A stretch of DNA of 64,000 nucleotides, from assembly GCF_937873725.1 (NCBI RefSeq), contig NZ_CALMYY010000112.1, forward strand, positions 58,360 through 122,359. The letters run 5' to 3'. Below the pieces are notes generated by a model. The model saw only the letters and a program-made list of their open reading frames with translations. It was not told where the DNA came from and did no database searches. Of this stretch, positions 35,355-44,950 are shown one piece after another. Positions within the stretch are counted from its first letter, which is position 1, and every line of letters starts with the position of its first letter. Made by a program: the position numbers and the translations under genes. Source of the DNA: an uncultured Dietzia sp. (GTDB lineage Bacteria; Actinomycetota; Actinomycetes; Mycobacteriales; Mycobacteriaceae).

Positions 35355-36119
35355 TTACACACCGTCCCGGTGACCTGCGGCAGTCGATCCGGTGCGCTCC
35401 GGGGATACGGCTCGCGCGACCCTCCACGCCTGCCACAGGTAGACGGCTCCACTCCAGGTGTACAGCCCCACGCCCCAGTACAGACACGCCTGCCCCAGAA
35501 TGCGGAGCCCCTCACCGCCGAGCACCCCCGCGTGCCCGGCCAGGAGAAGCGGCAGCGACCAGAACAGCGCGAACGTGGCGGCCTTGCCGAGATAGGTGAC
35601 CTCGGGCTCGATCCCTCGCCTGCGATACAGCGGCAGGGTCCCCACCAGCAGCGCGTCACGCGCCAGCAGCATCACGACGATCCACACGGGGATGTACCCG
35701 GCCACGGCGAACGCCACCGGCACCGAGGCCACCAGGACACGGTCGGCGATCGGGTCGAGCCGTTCTCCCCAGGTCGACCGCATGTTCCACAGTCGCGCGA
35801 TCTTGCCGTCGAGCCAGTCCGAGACCACCAGTGCGCCGAGGATCCACAGGGCGAGCGTCGGGTCCTCCCACACGAGGATGCTCACGATGAGGACCGGGAT
35901 CAGCGCGATGCGACCCAACGAGATGACATTGGGAAGGGTCCAGAAGCGGTCGCTGACCTCGGGATCCCCCGGACGCGGTTCGGGCCCGAGCCCCGGCGGG
36001 ACCGCGGCCGAGAGGTGACCGTCGCGTGGCGGCGGAATCCGGGCGCCGAGGACCTTGCCCTCGCCCGTCCGCCATTCCCGGAGGTCGGTCTCGCGCCTGC
36101 CCTCACGCGCAGCGTTCAT
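35355..36119 (-). CDS. pgsA2: CDP-alcohol phosphatidyltransferase (PgsA2-like)
   Basis: This 254-residue membrane enzyme has the CDP-alcohol transferase signature DG(x)2AR(x)8G(x)3D(x)3D, seen in [19 protein letters not shown] followed by RLDPIAD. After a soluble N-terminus of about 75 residues there are four to six hydrophobic helices. It makes a phospholipid such as phosphatidylglycerophosphate or a cardiolipin-type product; the exact acceptor is unknown. The ATG overlaps the secA2 stop (ATGA), matching the Rv1821-Rv1822 pair. Confidence 0.88.
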   Translation of the reverse strand: MNAAREGRRETDLREWRTGEGKVLGARIPPPRDGHLSAAVPPGLGPEPRPGDPEVSDRFWTLPNVISLGRIALIPVLIVSILVWEDPTLALWILGALVVSDWLDGKIARLWNMRSTWGERLDPIADRVLVASVPVAFAVAGYIPVWIVVMLLARDALLVGTLPLYRRRGIEPEVTYLGKAATFALFWSLPLLLAGHAGVLGGEGLRILGQACLYWGVGLYTWSGAVYLWQAWRVARAVSPERTGSTAAGHRDGV

Positions 36120-38413
36120 CGGAAGGTGGACATCATCCCCGAGAAGACGTTGCCCCCCGCCGCCATCGGGTTGTCGTGGACCATGTACGTCCACGTCGAG
36201 GTGGGCCGCGCCATCGCGTTGGCCGCCAGGTCGACTCCGGAGTCGGTGAACTCGATCTCAGCGAACGTCGCCTCGGACTCCGCGACGGCGTCCGCGGCGA
36301 GATCGCGGAAATGGTCGATCGCGATGCGGTGGAACTCGTCCAGGGGGTTCTCCCTCCCCAGCGCCCGGAGGTGGATCGACTCACGCACGTCGTTCATCGT
36401 CTCCAGGTGACGGGCCCAGCCCCGGTCCAGGTGCCAGAGCATGATCTCCCGGCACCCCTGGACCACCGCGTCGCGGCCGTGGGCCTCCACGAGGGCCGCA
36501 CTCCTCTCGGGGTCATGGGCGGTGAGCTCCTCGAACGCCTTCTCGGTGCGTAGCAGCGCCCCCCGGCGCCGGGCCAGGATGTCCCGCTGCTCGGCGAGGA
36601 GCCGGCTGTAGCGCCACGTGTTGGAGTGGATCGCCAGCATCTCGCCCTCGGTGACCCGCTGTGCGTGGTCGACCGCGTCACGACCACGGTTGCCCTTGAG
36701 CAGTCCACTCATCCTGTCGTGCGCGTCGGGGATCTTCTCCGGCTCCAGGGCCGAGGTGACGACGGGGTCGTCCATCGCCGCGAAGAACACCGAGCTCCCG
36801 GGGTCCCCCTGGCGTCCCGCCCGCCCGCGCAGCTGGTTGTCGAGCCGCTCCGTCCGGTGCCGGCCCGTGCCCACCACGTGCAGACCTCCGAGCTCGACCA
36901 CCTCGTCGCGGCGAGCCTCGTCGGACCCCCCGAGCCGGATGTCGGTGCCCCGGCCCGCCATCTGGGTCGAGACGGTCACATTGCCCACGTCGCCCGCCTC
37001 GGCGATGATCGCCGCCTCCTCCTCGTCGTTCTTGGCATTGAGGACCACGCACGCGACGCCCTTCTCCGACAGCCGCGCCGCCAGGTCCTCGGACTCGGCC
37101 ACGTCGTGGGTCCCGACGAGCACCGGTTGGCCCGTCGCGTGGATCCGCGCGATGTGCTCGACCAGTGCCCGTGTCTTGCTGTCGGTGTCGATGTAGGTGC
37201 GGTCGGCCTCGTCCACACGGATGGTCGGGGTGTTGGGCTCGATCTGGGACACTCCGAGTGAGTAGAACTCACGAAGCTGCGCCCCCGCGGCGAGCGCGGT
37301 GCCCGTCATCCCGCACACCCGGTCGTACCTGCCGATGAACGCCTGCACCGTGATGCTGTCGAGAATCTGCCCGGCTTCGGACACCGTGACACCCTCCTTG
37401 GCCTCGACGGCCGCCTGGAGTCCGTCCGGCCACCTCTGGAGCTCCGCGACGCGTCCGCGGGAGGCGTTGACGAGCTGGACCCGTCCGTCGCGGACGATGT
37501 AGTCCACGTCCCGACGGAGCAGGAAGCAGGCGTGGAGCGCCACGTTGACCTGGACCAGCGTCGTCCCCACGTGGTCGGCGTCGTACAGGTCGCCGATGCC
37601 GAGTTCGTTCTCGATCGCCTCCGCACCGTCGTCGGTGAGGAAGATGTTGCGCTTGTCCGAGTCGGTCTCGTAGTGCCGCCCCGGACGCAGCTTCCGGACC
37701 GCCGAGAGGATCTCGCCCGTGGGGGCCTCGCCGGAGGTCGATCCGGCCAGGACCAGGGGCACCAGCGCCTCGTCGACCAGCACCGAATCCGCCTCGTCCA
37801 CCAGCGCAACGTCCGTTGTGGGCGCGATGAGGTCCGCCGGATCGGTGACCAACTGCTCCCGGAGGACGTCGAACCCTATCTCGGACACCGACCCGTAGGT
37901 GATGTCGCACGAGTACGCGACCCGACGCTCCTCACGGGTCGACGACTCCGTGACATGACCGACGGTCAGCCCGAGGAGTTCGAACATGGGCCCCATCCAC
38001 CGGGCGTCCCGGGCTGCCAGGTAGTCGTTGACGGAGATGATGTGGACCGTGTGTCCCTGGAGGGCGTAACCCGCCGCGGCGATCGCACCCGAGAGCGTCT
38101 TGCCCTCGCCCGTCGCCATCTCCACCACATCGCCCGCGAACATGCGCAGCGCTCCCTGGAGCTGCACATCGAACGGCCTCATGTCGACAGCCCGGGAGGC
38201 CGCCTCCCGGGCCAGCGCGAGGAACCTGGCGAGATCCTCGGCGGAATCCCCGAAGAGCTGCAGGTCGTGTGCCGCGTCGGCGAACTCGTCGTCGTCTATC
38301 CCCCCGGCCCAGTCGTCGAACCCGTGGGACGCCTCGACCGCGCTCTGCGCGCGCGAGGTGTCCCGGCCTTGGGTGGAGCCCATGAGCTTCCAGAAGCGGT
38401 TGGCGAATCCCAC
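36116..38413 (-). CDS. secA2: Accessory Sec translocase ATPase SecA2
   Basis: This 765-residue SecA-type ATPase has Walker [12 protein letters not shown] at about residues 98-108, [12 protein letters not shown], and motif [13 protein letters not shown]. Its length, 765 instead of the 850-950 of SecA1, and the missing C-terminal zinc-binding tail mark it as the accessory SecA2 of actinobacteria, which exports a small set of proteins. It forms an overlapping pair with pgsA2. The GTG at 38413 is the only suitable start. Confidence 0.93.
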   Translation of the reverse strand: MGFANRFWKLMGSTQGRDTSRAQSAVEASHGFDDWAGGIDDDEFADAAHDLQLFGDSAEDLARFLALAREAASRAVDMRPFDVQLQGALRMFAGDVVEMATGEGKTLSGAIAAAGYALQGHTVHIISVNDYLAARDARWMGPMFELLGLTVGHVTESSTREERRVAYSCDITYGSVSEIGFDVLREQLVTDPADLIAPTTDVALVDEADSVLVDEALVPLVLAGSTSGEAPTGEILSAVRKLRPGRHYETDSDKRNIFLTDDGAEAIENELGIGDLYDADHVGTTLVQVNVALHACFLLRRDVDYIVRDGRVQLVNASRGRVAELQRWPDGLQAAVEAKEGVTVSEAGQILDSITVQAFIGRYDRVCGMTGTALAAGAQLREFYSLGVSQIEPNTPTIRVDEADRTYIDTDSKTRALVEHIARIHATGQPVLVGTHDVAESEDLAARLSEKGVACVVLNAKNDEEEAAIIAEAGDVGNVTVSTQMAGRGTDIRLGGSDEARRDEVVELGGLHVVGTGRHRTERLDNQLRGRAGRQGDPGSSVFFAAMDDPVVTSALEPEKIPDAHDRMSGLLKGNRGRDAVDHAQRVTEGEMLAIHSNTWRYSRLLAEQRDILARRRGALLRTEKAFEELTAHDPERSAALVEAHGRDAVVQGCREIMLWHLDRGWARHLETMNDVRESIHLRALGRENPLDEFHRIAIDHFRDLAADAVAESEATFAEIEFTDSGVDLAANAMARPTSTWTYMVHDNPMAAGGNVFSGMMSTFR

Positions 38414-38500
38414 GCGTGGAGTCCTTCCCGGTGACGATCAGATGGTCCCACCGTACGCAGGGGGGAACGCCACCGGCGGCGCACCCCACCGGCGGCGGTG

Positions 38501-39640
38501 CTAGCGGTCGGGGTCCAGCTGGCCGCGCAACCTGCGCATCGCGTCGGTCGAGAGCATCCGATCCCCCGCCCGGGCCGCCAGGTGCTCGGCAGCGAGGTCC
38601 GCAGGGGTGGGGGCATAGGCACCGGACGGCGGTCGCACCCCGTTCTCGCGGGCGATGTCGTCGACCCTCGCGGCCTCGGACACCGCGAGGGCGGCACGGG
38701 CCTCCACGGACTCGACGAGCTCGCGGAACGCCACCGCCCGCTCGATCACCTCGGCCCACACTCCGTCGATGGCCTCCCCCATCCCCGTGAGCGTGGTGAA
38801 TCCGTCCCGCGCGGGCGGGACGCCCGCGGCGGCGGCCGCCTCGCGGAGCCTGCAGAGATCGCCCGCGAGCCCGACTACCTCGTTCTCCGGGTCGAACTGC
38901 AGCCGGACCTCCTCCACCGATCGGCCGCCGCGGGCGTAGGCCCGCAGCAGCCTGTCGTACAGCCCACCGACCTCCATGATCATCGCGGTGTACATCTCCG
39001 GGATCCGGCGGCGATCCGCCCTGATCTGGGGCAGCGACGGCAGGGATTGGACGACCGACTGGACACGCGGGGGCAGGACGACCCTCCCCATCTCCCGCTG
39101 ACCGTAGGCCGCGGCCGCCGTTCCCAGCTCGGCGAGGGTCCGGGGCACGAGAGGCACCGGGGCCATGGTGGGCGTGGACGCGAGGGCGTCGAAGAGCCGT
39201 CCGCGATCGTCCGTGTCCAGATGCACGCCGCGCCGGCGATCGACCCGGATGTCCTTGATGCGGAAGGCGAAGACGCCGGCGCCCCGGGTGAAGCCTGTCC
39301 GCAGGAGGAGGTACCGACGGTCGAGGTCGGCCAGGCGGGTCCTCAGCGCCATCCGGAGCACCGACGGGACCGGGGTCGCGATGATCCGACGAAGGTCGTG
39401 ACGCTGCTCTTCGATGATCCGGATCTGGTTGAACCCCCCGACGGTGGGGAACGCCATGTTCTGGTGCAGGCGGGTGAGCACGACGTCCGTGATCCTCGGC
39501 TCCACCAGACCGCACGCCACCAGCAGTGCCGAGCGGTCGGACAACTCCGCGACCGGGACGTCCCCCACTCCCCTGCACATCCGGTCGACATCGGACACGA
39601 TCCGTTCCCGGGCCGTCCGCGGCGTGCGCTCGTCAACCAT
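38501..39640 (-). CDS. Conserved hypothetical protein
   Basis: This 379-residue soluble protein is predicted to be mainly helical and Arg/Ala-rich. Segments that might help identify it are MVDERTPRTARERIVSDVDR at the start, NMAFPTVGGFNQIRIIEEQ, RIKDIRVDRRRGVHLDTDD and PTPADLAAEHLAARAGDR near the end. No signal peptide, membrane segment or catalytic motif stands out. I do not recognise the family. It lies alone between secA2 (87-base gap) and the SRPBCC gene (123-base gap). Confidence 0.65.
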   Translation of the reverse strand: MVDERTPRTARERIVSDVDRMCRGVGDVPVAELSDRSALLVACGLVEPRITDVVLTRLHQNMAFPTVGGFNQIRIIEEQRHDLRRIIATPVPSVLRMALRTRLADLDRRYLLLRTGFTRGAGVFAFRIKDIRVDRRRGVHLDTDDRGRLFDALASTPTMAPVPLVPRTLAELGTAAAAYGQREMGRVVLPPRVQSVVQSLPSLPQIRADRRRIPEMYTAMIMEVGGLYDRLLRAYARGGRSVEEVRLQFDPENEVVGLAGDLCRLREAAAAAGVPPARDGFTTLTGMGEAIDGVWAEVIERAVAFRELVESVEARAALAVSEAARVDDIARENGVRPPSGAYAPTPADLAAEHLAARAGDRMLSTDAMRRLRGQLDPDR

Positions 39641-39763
39641 GCGCCTCTCCTCGCCCCGCGCCCCGTGGGCGCGTCAAGTGTCACGGGTCTACCTCACCGG
39701 ATACAACGGTGGGCCCAGGCCCCGTGTTCCCTGCGTCCACAGGAGGGGTCGCAGGTCACACTC

Positions 39764-40201
39764 TCAGGCTTCGAGGTGCTTCTTCAAGCCGTTCACCGTG
39801 TTGTCGACCAGACCCTTGATCACGCGTCGACGGAGAAGCCCCGGAATGGGGAGATTGTGGTGGATGGTCAGTCGGAACGAGACCGAGGTCGAACCCGGAC
39901 CGGTCTCCACGAGGTCGTACCGCCCCTCCTGCCCGGTCTGCAGACGCCCCTCGACCATCGACCAGTCCATCCCGTCGTCACGGTGTTCGTAGGACAGGAC
40001 GTAGGCGTCGGTGCCGACCGTGGCCGAGGCCTTGAACCGGGCGGTGGCGGGAAGCCCGTCGTCCTCGTACACCTCGAGGACCTCGGCTTCCAGGATCTCC
40101 GGGACCCACTCGGGCTGGCCCTCGAGGTCGCGGATCGTGTCGAGGACGGTGGACAACGGCGCGGCGATCTCCACCGTCCGATGCGCGGTATCAGTGGGCA
40201 T
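39764..40201 (-). CDS. SRPBCC (polyketide cyclase/START-like) protein
   Basis: This 145-residue protein has the SRPBCC pattern: TVEIAAPLSTVLDTIRDLEGQPEWVP, with a central DDGMDWSMVEG and a C-terminal helix ending in LVDNTVNGLKKHLEA. These folds bind hydrophobic ligands, and mycobacterial members such as TB18.5 are similar. Only one base separates its start from the adhE stop, so they are co-translated; the ligand may relate to adhE products or membrane lipids. Confidence 0.8.
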   Translation of the reverse strand: MPTDTAHRTVEIAAPLSTVLDTIRDLEGQPEWVPEILEAEVLEVYEDDGLPATARFKASATVGTDAYVLSYEHRDDGMDWSMVEGRLQTGQEGRYDLVETGPGSTSVSFRLTIHHNLPIPGLLRRRVIKGLVDNTVNGLKKHLEA

Positions 40202-40202
40202 C

Positions 40203-42809
40203 TCAGGCCTTCCCGTAGTAGCCGAGCCGGAGCAGCTCGGTGAGTTCGGCGATCAGCGGCATGCGTGGATTGGTGCGGTTGCTCAGGTCCTGGAAGGCGG
40301 TCATCGCCAACTCCGGCAGCGCCGCGAGGAACACCTCTTCGGGGATGCCCAGCTCGGCGAGCGTCCGTGGCATGTCCAATCGGCGCAGGAGGCCGTCCAC
40401 GCCGTCGAAGAGCCTGCCGCGACTCTCCTCGGGCTCGCGTCCGCCGAACACCACGCGGCCGAGCTGGGCGTACTTGTCCGGGGCGATATAGGCCGAGTAC
40501 CCGGGGGCCGGCATGAACTTGGTCGGGAGGCTCGCGTTGTACCTGAGGACGTGGGGAAGGAAGACGCCGTTCGCCCGACCGTGCGCGATGCCGAACCGGG
40601 CGCCGACCGCGTGTGCGAGGGCGTGGTTGGTCCCGACGAACGCATTGGAGAACGCGAGGCCGGCGAGCGTGGCGGCGTTGGACATGTCCGTCCGCGCGTC
40701 GAGGTCGTCCGGGTTGTCGTAGGCGCGCGGGAGAGCGTCGAAGATCAGCCGCGCGGCCTGCACGCAGAACGCGTCGGTGAACGGCGAGGCGAAGATCGAC
40801 GCCGCCGCCTCCAGCGCATGGGTCAGGGCGTCCACGCCGGTGTCGACGGTCAGGGTGCGGGGCATGGACAGGGTGAGCACGGGATCCACGATCGCCATGT
40901 CCGGCACCAGCGAGTAGTCGACCAGCGTCTCCTTGCGGTCACCCACGGTGAGCACCGCGGCGGGCGACACCTCCGACCCGGTACCCGAGGTCGTGGGAAC
41001 GGCCACCAGACGCAACGTGTGCGGATCCTGCGGGTACTGGGCCATCCGTTTGCGGGGATCGAGGAACGGCAGAGCGAGCTCCTCGAGGCTGACCTCGGGA
41101 TGCTCGTAGAAGAGCCTGATCGCCTTGGCCGCGTCGATCACCGAGCCGCCGCCGATCGCGATGAGCAGGTCCGGTCGTGACTCCCTGAGCAGATCGACAC
41201 CGCGGTGGATGGTGGCCTCGTCCGGCTCGGGCTCCACCTCGCTGAACACCCTCAGCCGCTCCACCTGGAGGTGGCGCCTCAACTCGTCGACGACGCCCCG
41301 CTGCTCACTCAGCACGTCGGTGATCACCACCACGCTCGTGCAGGGCACCTCGCGCAGGTTCTCCAACGCGCCGGCGTTGAAGAACGTGTTGGCGGGCACA
41401 CGGAACCACTGGGGCGGCGTGCGACGGTGGGACACCGTCTTGATGTTGAGAAGTTGCATGTAGTTGACGTTCTCCGTCGTGCTCGATCCCCCCCACGTTC
41501 CGCAGCCGAGAGAGAAGGTGGGCGTGAGGTTGTTGTAGATACCGCCGAGCGCGCCGACGGCGGTGGGGGCGTTGACCAGGATCCGGCCGGTTCTGACGGC
41601 CAGCCCGTACGCGTCGATGACACCGGGGTCCCGGGCGTAGATCGCCGAGGTGTGGCCGAGTCCTCCGTGCTCGGTCACCAGGACGGCGGCGTCGATCCCG
41701 TGACGCTCATCCGGGGATCTCACCAGCCCCAGGACGGGCATGAGCTTCTCCTGGACGAGCGGGTGCGAGGCGAGTTCCCCGAGGTCGGACGGGAGCTCGG
41801 CCAACAGGATCTTGGTCGCGGGATCGACGGCGATGCCGGCCCGCGCGGCCAGCTCGGGTGCCTGCTGCCCCAACGCCTCGGGATTCACCCTGTCGCCGCA
41901 CCCGAACGCGAAGTCGGCCAAGGTCCGGGCCTCGTCCGGAGAGAGCAGATGTGCGCCCATGCGCCGGAATTCGGCCACCGTCTCGTCGTAGATCGGGTCG
42001 TCGATGATGCAGGTCTGCTCCGCGGGGCAGATGACGGAGGCGTCGAAGGTCTTGGAGATCAGGGTGTCCACCACGGCCCCCTTGATGTCGGCCGTGCGGT
42101 GGAGGTAGACGGGCGCGTTGCCGGGCCCCACTCCGAGCGCGGGTTTGCCGGCGGAGTTGGCCAGGCTGACGATCTTCTGACCGCCGGTCACCCAGATGAA
42201 GTCGACGTCGGGATGCGCGAAGAGGTAGTGGGTGACCTCGTGCTCGGCCTGGGGCAGCACCTGCAGCGCACCCGGAGGCATCCCGGCCGCCTCCGCGGCC
42301 TCCCGCAGGATCTCGACCGTCCGCTCACACGAGCGCACGGCCATGGGCGACGGGCGGAAGATCACCGCGTTGCGGGTCTTGGCCGCGACGATGGCCTTGT
42401 AGAGCACGGTCGAGGTGGGGTTGGTGACCGGGGTGATCGCCAGGACCACGCCGATCGGCTCGGCGATGCGCTCGATGTTGCGCGGGATGTCCTCCTCGAT
42501 CACGCCCACGGACTTCTTGTCCCGGAGGTAGTCGTAGAGAAACTCGGTGGCCACGTAGTTCTTGACCACCTTGTCCTCGAACACACCGAAACCGGTCTCC
42601 TCGATGGCGGTGGCGGCGAGCTCCCCCGCCGCCCGGATACCCGCCCGAGCCATGGCCTCGACGATCGCGTCGACCTGCTGCTGGTCGAACCGCCGGAACG
42701 CCTCGGCCGCACCGACGGCGTCGGCGACGGCGGAGTCGACCACGGCCGTGTCGATTCCCGACCACTCGTCGGCGTCTCGGCGGATCTCGGTGTCGTGGGT
42801 ATCGGTCAT
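40203..42809 (-). CDS. adhE: Bifunctional acetaldehyde-CoA/alcohol dehydrogenase
   Basis: This 868-residue fusion has an N-terminal acylating aldehyde dehydrogenase domain (catalytic Cys261 in SVICPAEQT, NAD-binding ITPVTNPTS). The C-terminal half is an iron-dependent alcohol dehydrogenase, with AIGGGSVIDAAKAI, TTSGTGSE and the metal-binding histidines in DALTHALEAA, GTNHALAHAVG and GIAHGRANG. It reduces acetyl-CoA to ethanol in two steps or does the reverse. AdhE is typical of fermenting organisms; in a presumed aerobe it may oxidise ethanol or act under low oxygen. A tandem 9-bp repeat lies upstream. Confidence 0.95.
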   Translation of the reverse strand: MTDTHDTEIRRDADEWSGIDTAVVDSAVADAVGAAEAFRRFDQQQVDAIVEAMARAGIRAAGELAATAIEETGFGVFEDKVVKNYVATEFLYDYLRDKKSVGVIEEDIPRNIERIAEPIGVVLAITPVTNPTSTVLYKAIVAAKTRNAVIFRPSPMAVRSCERTVEILREAAEAAGMPPGALQVLPQAEHEVTHYLFAHPDVDFIWVTGGQKIVSLANSAGKPALGVGPGNAPVYLHRTADIKGAVVDTLISKTFDASVICPAEQTCIIDDPIYDETVAEFRRMGAHLLSPDEARTLADFAFGCGDRVNPEALGQQAPELAARAGIAVDPATKILLAELPSDLGELASHPLVQEKLMPVLGLVRSPDERHGIDAAVLVTEHGGLGHTSAIYARDPGVIDAYGLAVRTGRILVNAPTAVGALGGIYNNLTPTFSLGCGTWGGSSTTENVNYMQLLNIKTVSHRRTPPQWFRVPANTFFNAGALENLREVPCTSVVVITDVLSEQRGVVDELRRHLQVERLRVFSEVEPEPDEATIHRGVDLLRESRPDLLIAIGGGSVIDAAKAIRLFYEHPEVSLEELALPFLDPRKRMAQYPQDPHTLRLVAVPTTSGTGSEVSPAAVLTVGDRKETLVDYSLVPDMAIVDPVLTLSMPRTLTVDTGVDALTHALEAAASIFASPFTDAFCVQAARLIFDALPRAYDNPDDLDARTDMSNAATLAGLAFSNAFVGTNHALAHAVGARFGIAHGRANGVFLPHVLRYNASLPTKFMPAPGYSAYIAPDKYAQLGRVVFGGREPEESRGRLFDGVDGLLRRLDMPRTLAELGIPEEVFLAALPELAMTAFQDLSNRTNPRMPLIAELTELLRLGYYGKA

Positions 42810-42914
42810 GGAGCCCCCTGGTCACGGCGTCGGCGGCGCCACTGGGCCGCCCGATTGGTGATCCGACCGTACCCCCGTGAGAGAGTCCTCACCGGGTAAT
42901 CGCCTCCGCGCTAT

Positions 42915-42932
42915 CCGGAATACCCGGAATAC
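42915..42932. repeat. Tandem 9-bp direct repeat upstream of adhE
   Basis: CCGGAATAC occurs twice without spacer (minus strand GTATTCCGG twice), about 105 bases upstream of the adhE start and next to the terminator of the preceding gene. The arrangement suggests an operator for a regulator binding side by side. Confidence 0.7.
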
Positions 42933-42937
42933 ACAGA

Positions 42938-42974
42938 CGAAGGGGTGCCGGTCCCACGGACCGGCACCCCTTCG
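42938..42974 (-). terminator. Hairpin terminator after the linear amide hydrolase gene
   Basis: A perfect 17-bp stem (42938-42954 with 42958-42974) with a three-base loop begins nine bases after the hydrolase stop codon. The following TCTGTGTATT is moderately U-rich on the minus strand. It separates the gad gene set from adhE. Confidence 0.8.
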
Positions 42975-42983
42975 TCGGACCCT

Positions 42984-44063
42984 CTACTTCTTGGAGCCGA
43001 CCAGATCCTGCACGGCGCTCGCCAGAGCGGCGAACTCGTCCTGCTTCCGGGCGATGTACTCCAGAGCCTTCACGCCGGTGGCGACCACCTCGCTGCCCAA
43101 CTCCCCGACGTCGTGGAACTCCTCGGTCACGTTCCCGGCGAGCCCACCCTCCAGCGCCAGCCGCCCGACCAGGTCGAGCTTGCTGACCCCCGCGCCCTCG
43201 CCGAAGTCGACATCGTCGAGGTCCACCCAGACGATGTTCGGCCTGGTGGTCGATTCGAAGACGTAGCGCTTGTTGGTGAGGTCGAGCACCACCTGCCAGA
43301 TCGTCTGCGACGCGTCCGGCTTGCCGGGCTCGGGCGTCCGGAACGGCTGCGCCGCGTTCCGGATGATGCTGAACATCGCGGCGATCGCGTCGAGCTGCGA
43401 TTTCGGCTGGACCTGGTGCTCGACGTAGAACGAGGCGCGGGCGAACCTGTCGCTCGCCAGGGTGGAGCCCGGCAACTGCTTGTCTCCGCCGAGTCCCTCG
43501 ATCTGCTTGACCAGCTCCAGCTGCTTGTCGAACGTCGGGGAATTGGTCATGACCTTGTAGTCACGGCTGTGGTAGACGTCGGGCTTGCCCCCGGTGTACT
43601 CGATGATCGCCGAGTCGCCTGACGCATCGTTGATCGCGAGATGCAGCGTCGGCACGAGGTGGCCCGTCGGGTCGAACAACTGGGCGATCTCCACCTGGGA
43701 GTCGACCGTCCACTGGACCGCCTCCGCCACGGTTGCGAAGTTGTCCAGGTAGTACTGCAGCCAGACCGACTGGCTGAGCTGGGTGGCCGACGGCTCGGGC
43801 TTGCCGTAGTCGGACTCCGCGAGCCACAGGATGTGTCCGGCGAAGCCGGCTTCGTTCATCCCGTCGGTGGCGATGAGGTCGAAGGCGGTGGCGACGATGC
43901 TTCCGTACTTCGACTTCCAGGCGAGCGCGCCCTCGACCCCGTCGGTCCGTTCGATCCCGCGGGGGAACTTCCAGAGATTGGTGAGGAGATCCATGTGGAA
44001 ATCCATGTTCCGGCCGACGATGACCGAACCGGCGGCGTCAGGCCAGACAACGCGTGTACACAT
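42984..44063 (-). CDS. Linear amide C-N hydrolase (choloylglycine hydrolase/penicillin V acylase family)
   Basis: This 359-residue Ntn hydrolase starts with Met-Cys2-Thr-Arg, so removal of Met exposes the catalytic N-terminal cysteine. GRNMDFHMDL and the later NDASGDSAIIEYTGG agree with the family. Known members split bile-salt conjugates, penicillin V or acyl-homoserine lactones; here the substrate is unknown. It carries no signal peptide and is therefore cytoplasmic or released otherwise. It is the last gene of the gadB, membrane-protein, hydrolase series and is followed by a strong hairpin. Confidence 0.85.
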   Translation of the reverse strand: MCTRVVWPDAAGSVIVGRNMDFHMDLLTNLWKFPRGIERTDGVEGALAWKSKYGSIVATAFDLIATDGMNEAGFAGHILWLAESDYGKPEPSATQLSQSVWLQYYLDNFATVAEAVQWTVDSQVEIAQLFDPTGHLVPTLHLAINDASGDSAIIEYTGGKPDVYHSRDYKVMTNSPTFDKQLELVKQIEGLGGDKQLPGSTLASDRFARASFYVEHQVQPKSQLDAIAAMFSIIRNAAQPFRTPEPGKPDASQTIWQVVLDLTNKRYVFESTTRPNIVWVDLDDVDFGEGAGVSKLDLVGRLALEGGLAGNVTEEFHDVGELGSEVVATGVKALEYIARKQDEFAALASAVQDLVGSKK

Positions 44064-44142
44064 ATGAAGCCAACTTCCCTTCGATGTTCTTTATGTCCAG
44101 GCACCTACGGTGGTGCTGTGGTGGGCGTACTGAGCAGGTCGG

Positions 44143-44844
44143 TTACACGGCCATCTCGTCCGCGAGGGCGGCTCGACGGTTCCACGCCAACTGAGGAAGT
44201 GCGATCGCCGATGCCACGAAGAAGCAGATCGCGCCGACGAGAGTGCCCCAATTGGCCACCGATGCGTCGGCCAGGGAGCCGTCGGAGAGGATGAACGCCC
44301 CCACGGCGGAGATACCGAACGCCACGCATCCGATCATGTTGATGTGCGAACCCCACCATTCCGACCGGCCGGGTTCCCAGAGCCTTCCCCGCTCCCGGTA
44401 GAAGGCGACGTAGACGAATGCCGCGCTGACGAGGAACGCCACGGACCCACCGGCGTCGGGGTTCCACACCAGCCGTTCCTCGGCGGCCACGGTCCGCGCG
44501 GACAGGGCCGCACTGGTGCTGACGTTGAACAGGATCGTGCCCACGCTCTGGATGGCGGCCGCCAGCCACACCGCCCGGAACATCGTGCCGGTCCCGTAGT
44601 CGACCTCGGTCGTCGAGGCGCCGCTCAGGACGAACTGCATCAGACCGGCCGCGGTGAAGAACCAGGCGCCGACGAAGCAGAGGATGTTGGTGAGGTTGGA
44701 CGAGCCCAGGTCCCAGATCCCGACCGCTGTCCCCACCGCGAACAAGGTCGAGCCGATCATGAAGGAGACACTCTGCTTGGTGAGAGTGGGCGCCAGGAAC
44801 GGGCTCTGCCGGCGAGAAGAGGTCCCGGCCGGGGATCTGGTCAT
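44143..44844 (-). CDS. Multi-pass membrane protein, possibly YrhK-like
   Basis: This 233-residue protein has about six hydrophobic segments. The first half reads SFMIGSTLFAVGTAVGIWD and NILCFVGAWFFTAAG; the second half has NMIGCVAFGISAVGAF and NWGTLVGAICFFVAS. The repeated IGS/FxxG pattern recalls the YrhK membrane domain in duplicate, which is a tentative impression. It lacks the length and features of the GadC antiporter. It lies between gadB and the amide hydrolase on the same strand. Confidence 0.65.
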   Translation of the reverse strand: MTRSPAGTSSRRQSPFLAPTLTKQSVSFMIGSTLFAVGTAVGIWDLGSSNLTNILCFVGAWFFTAAGLMQFVLSGASTTEVDYGTGTMFRAVWLAAAIQSVGTILFNVSTSAALSARTVAAEERLVWNPDAGGSVAFLVSAAFVYVAFYRERGRLWEPGRSEWWGSHINMIGCVAFGISAVGAFILSDGSLADASVANWGTLVGAICFFVASAIALPQLAWNRRAALADEMAV

Positions 44845-44950
44845 CAAGTGGGAACCTTCCTGAGAATGCGGGCCATGGTGCTCCGGGGAGCCCCGGCCGG
44901 TGAGGACGTGAACGACCCTGTCGCCCTCACCGCCGGGCCTCCCGCAGAAC

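Noticed and set aside
44143..44844. GPR1/FUN34/YaaH acetate transporter or GadC antiporter
   Set aside because: The NPAPLGL signature of the first and the length and 12-helix pattern of the second are missing.
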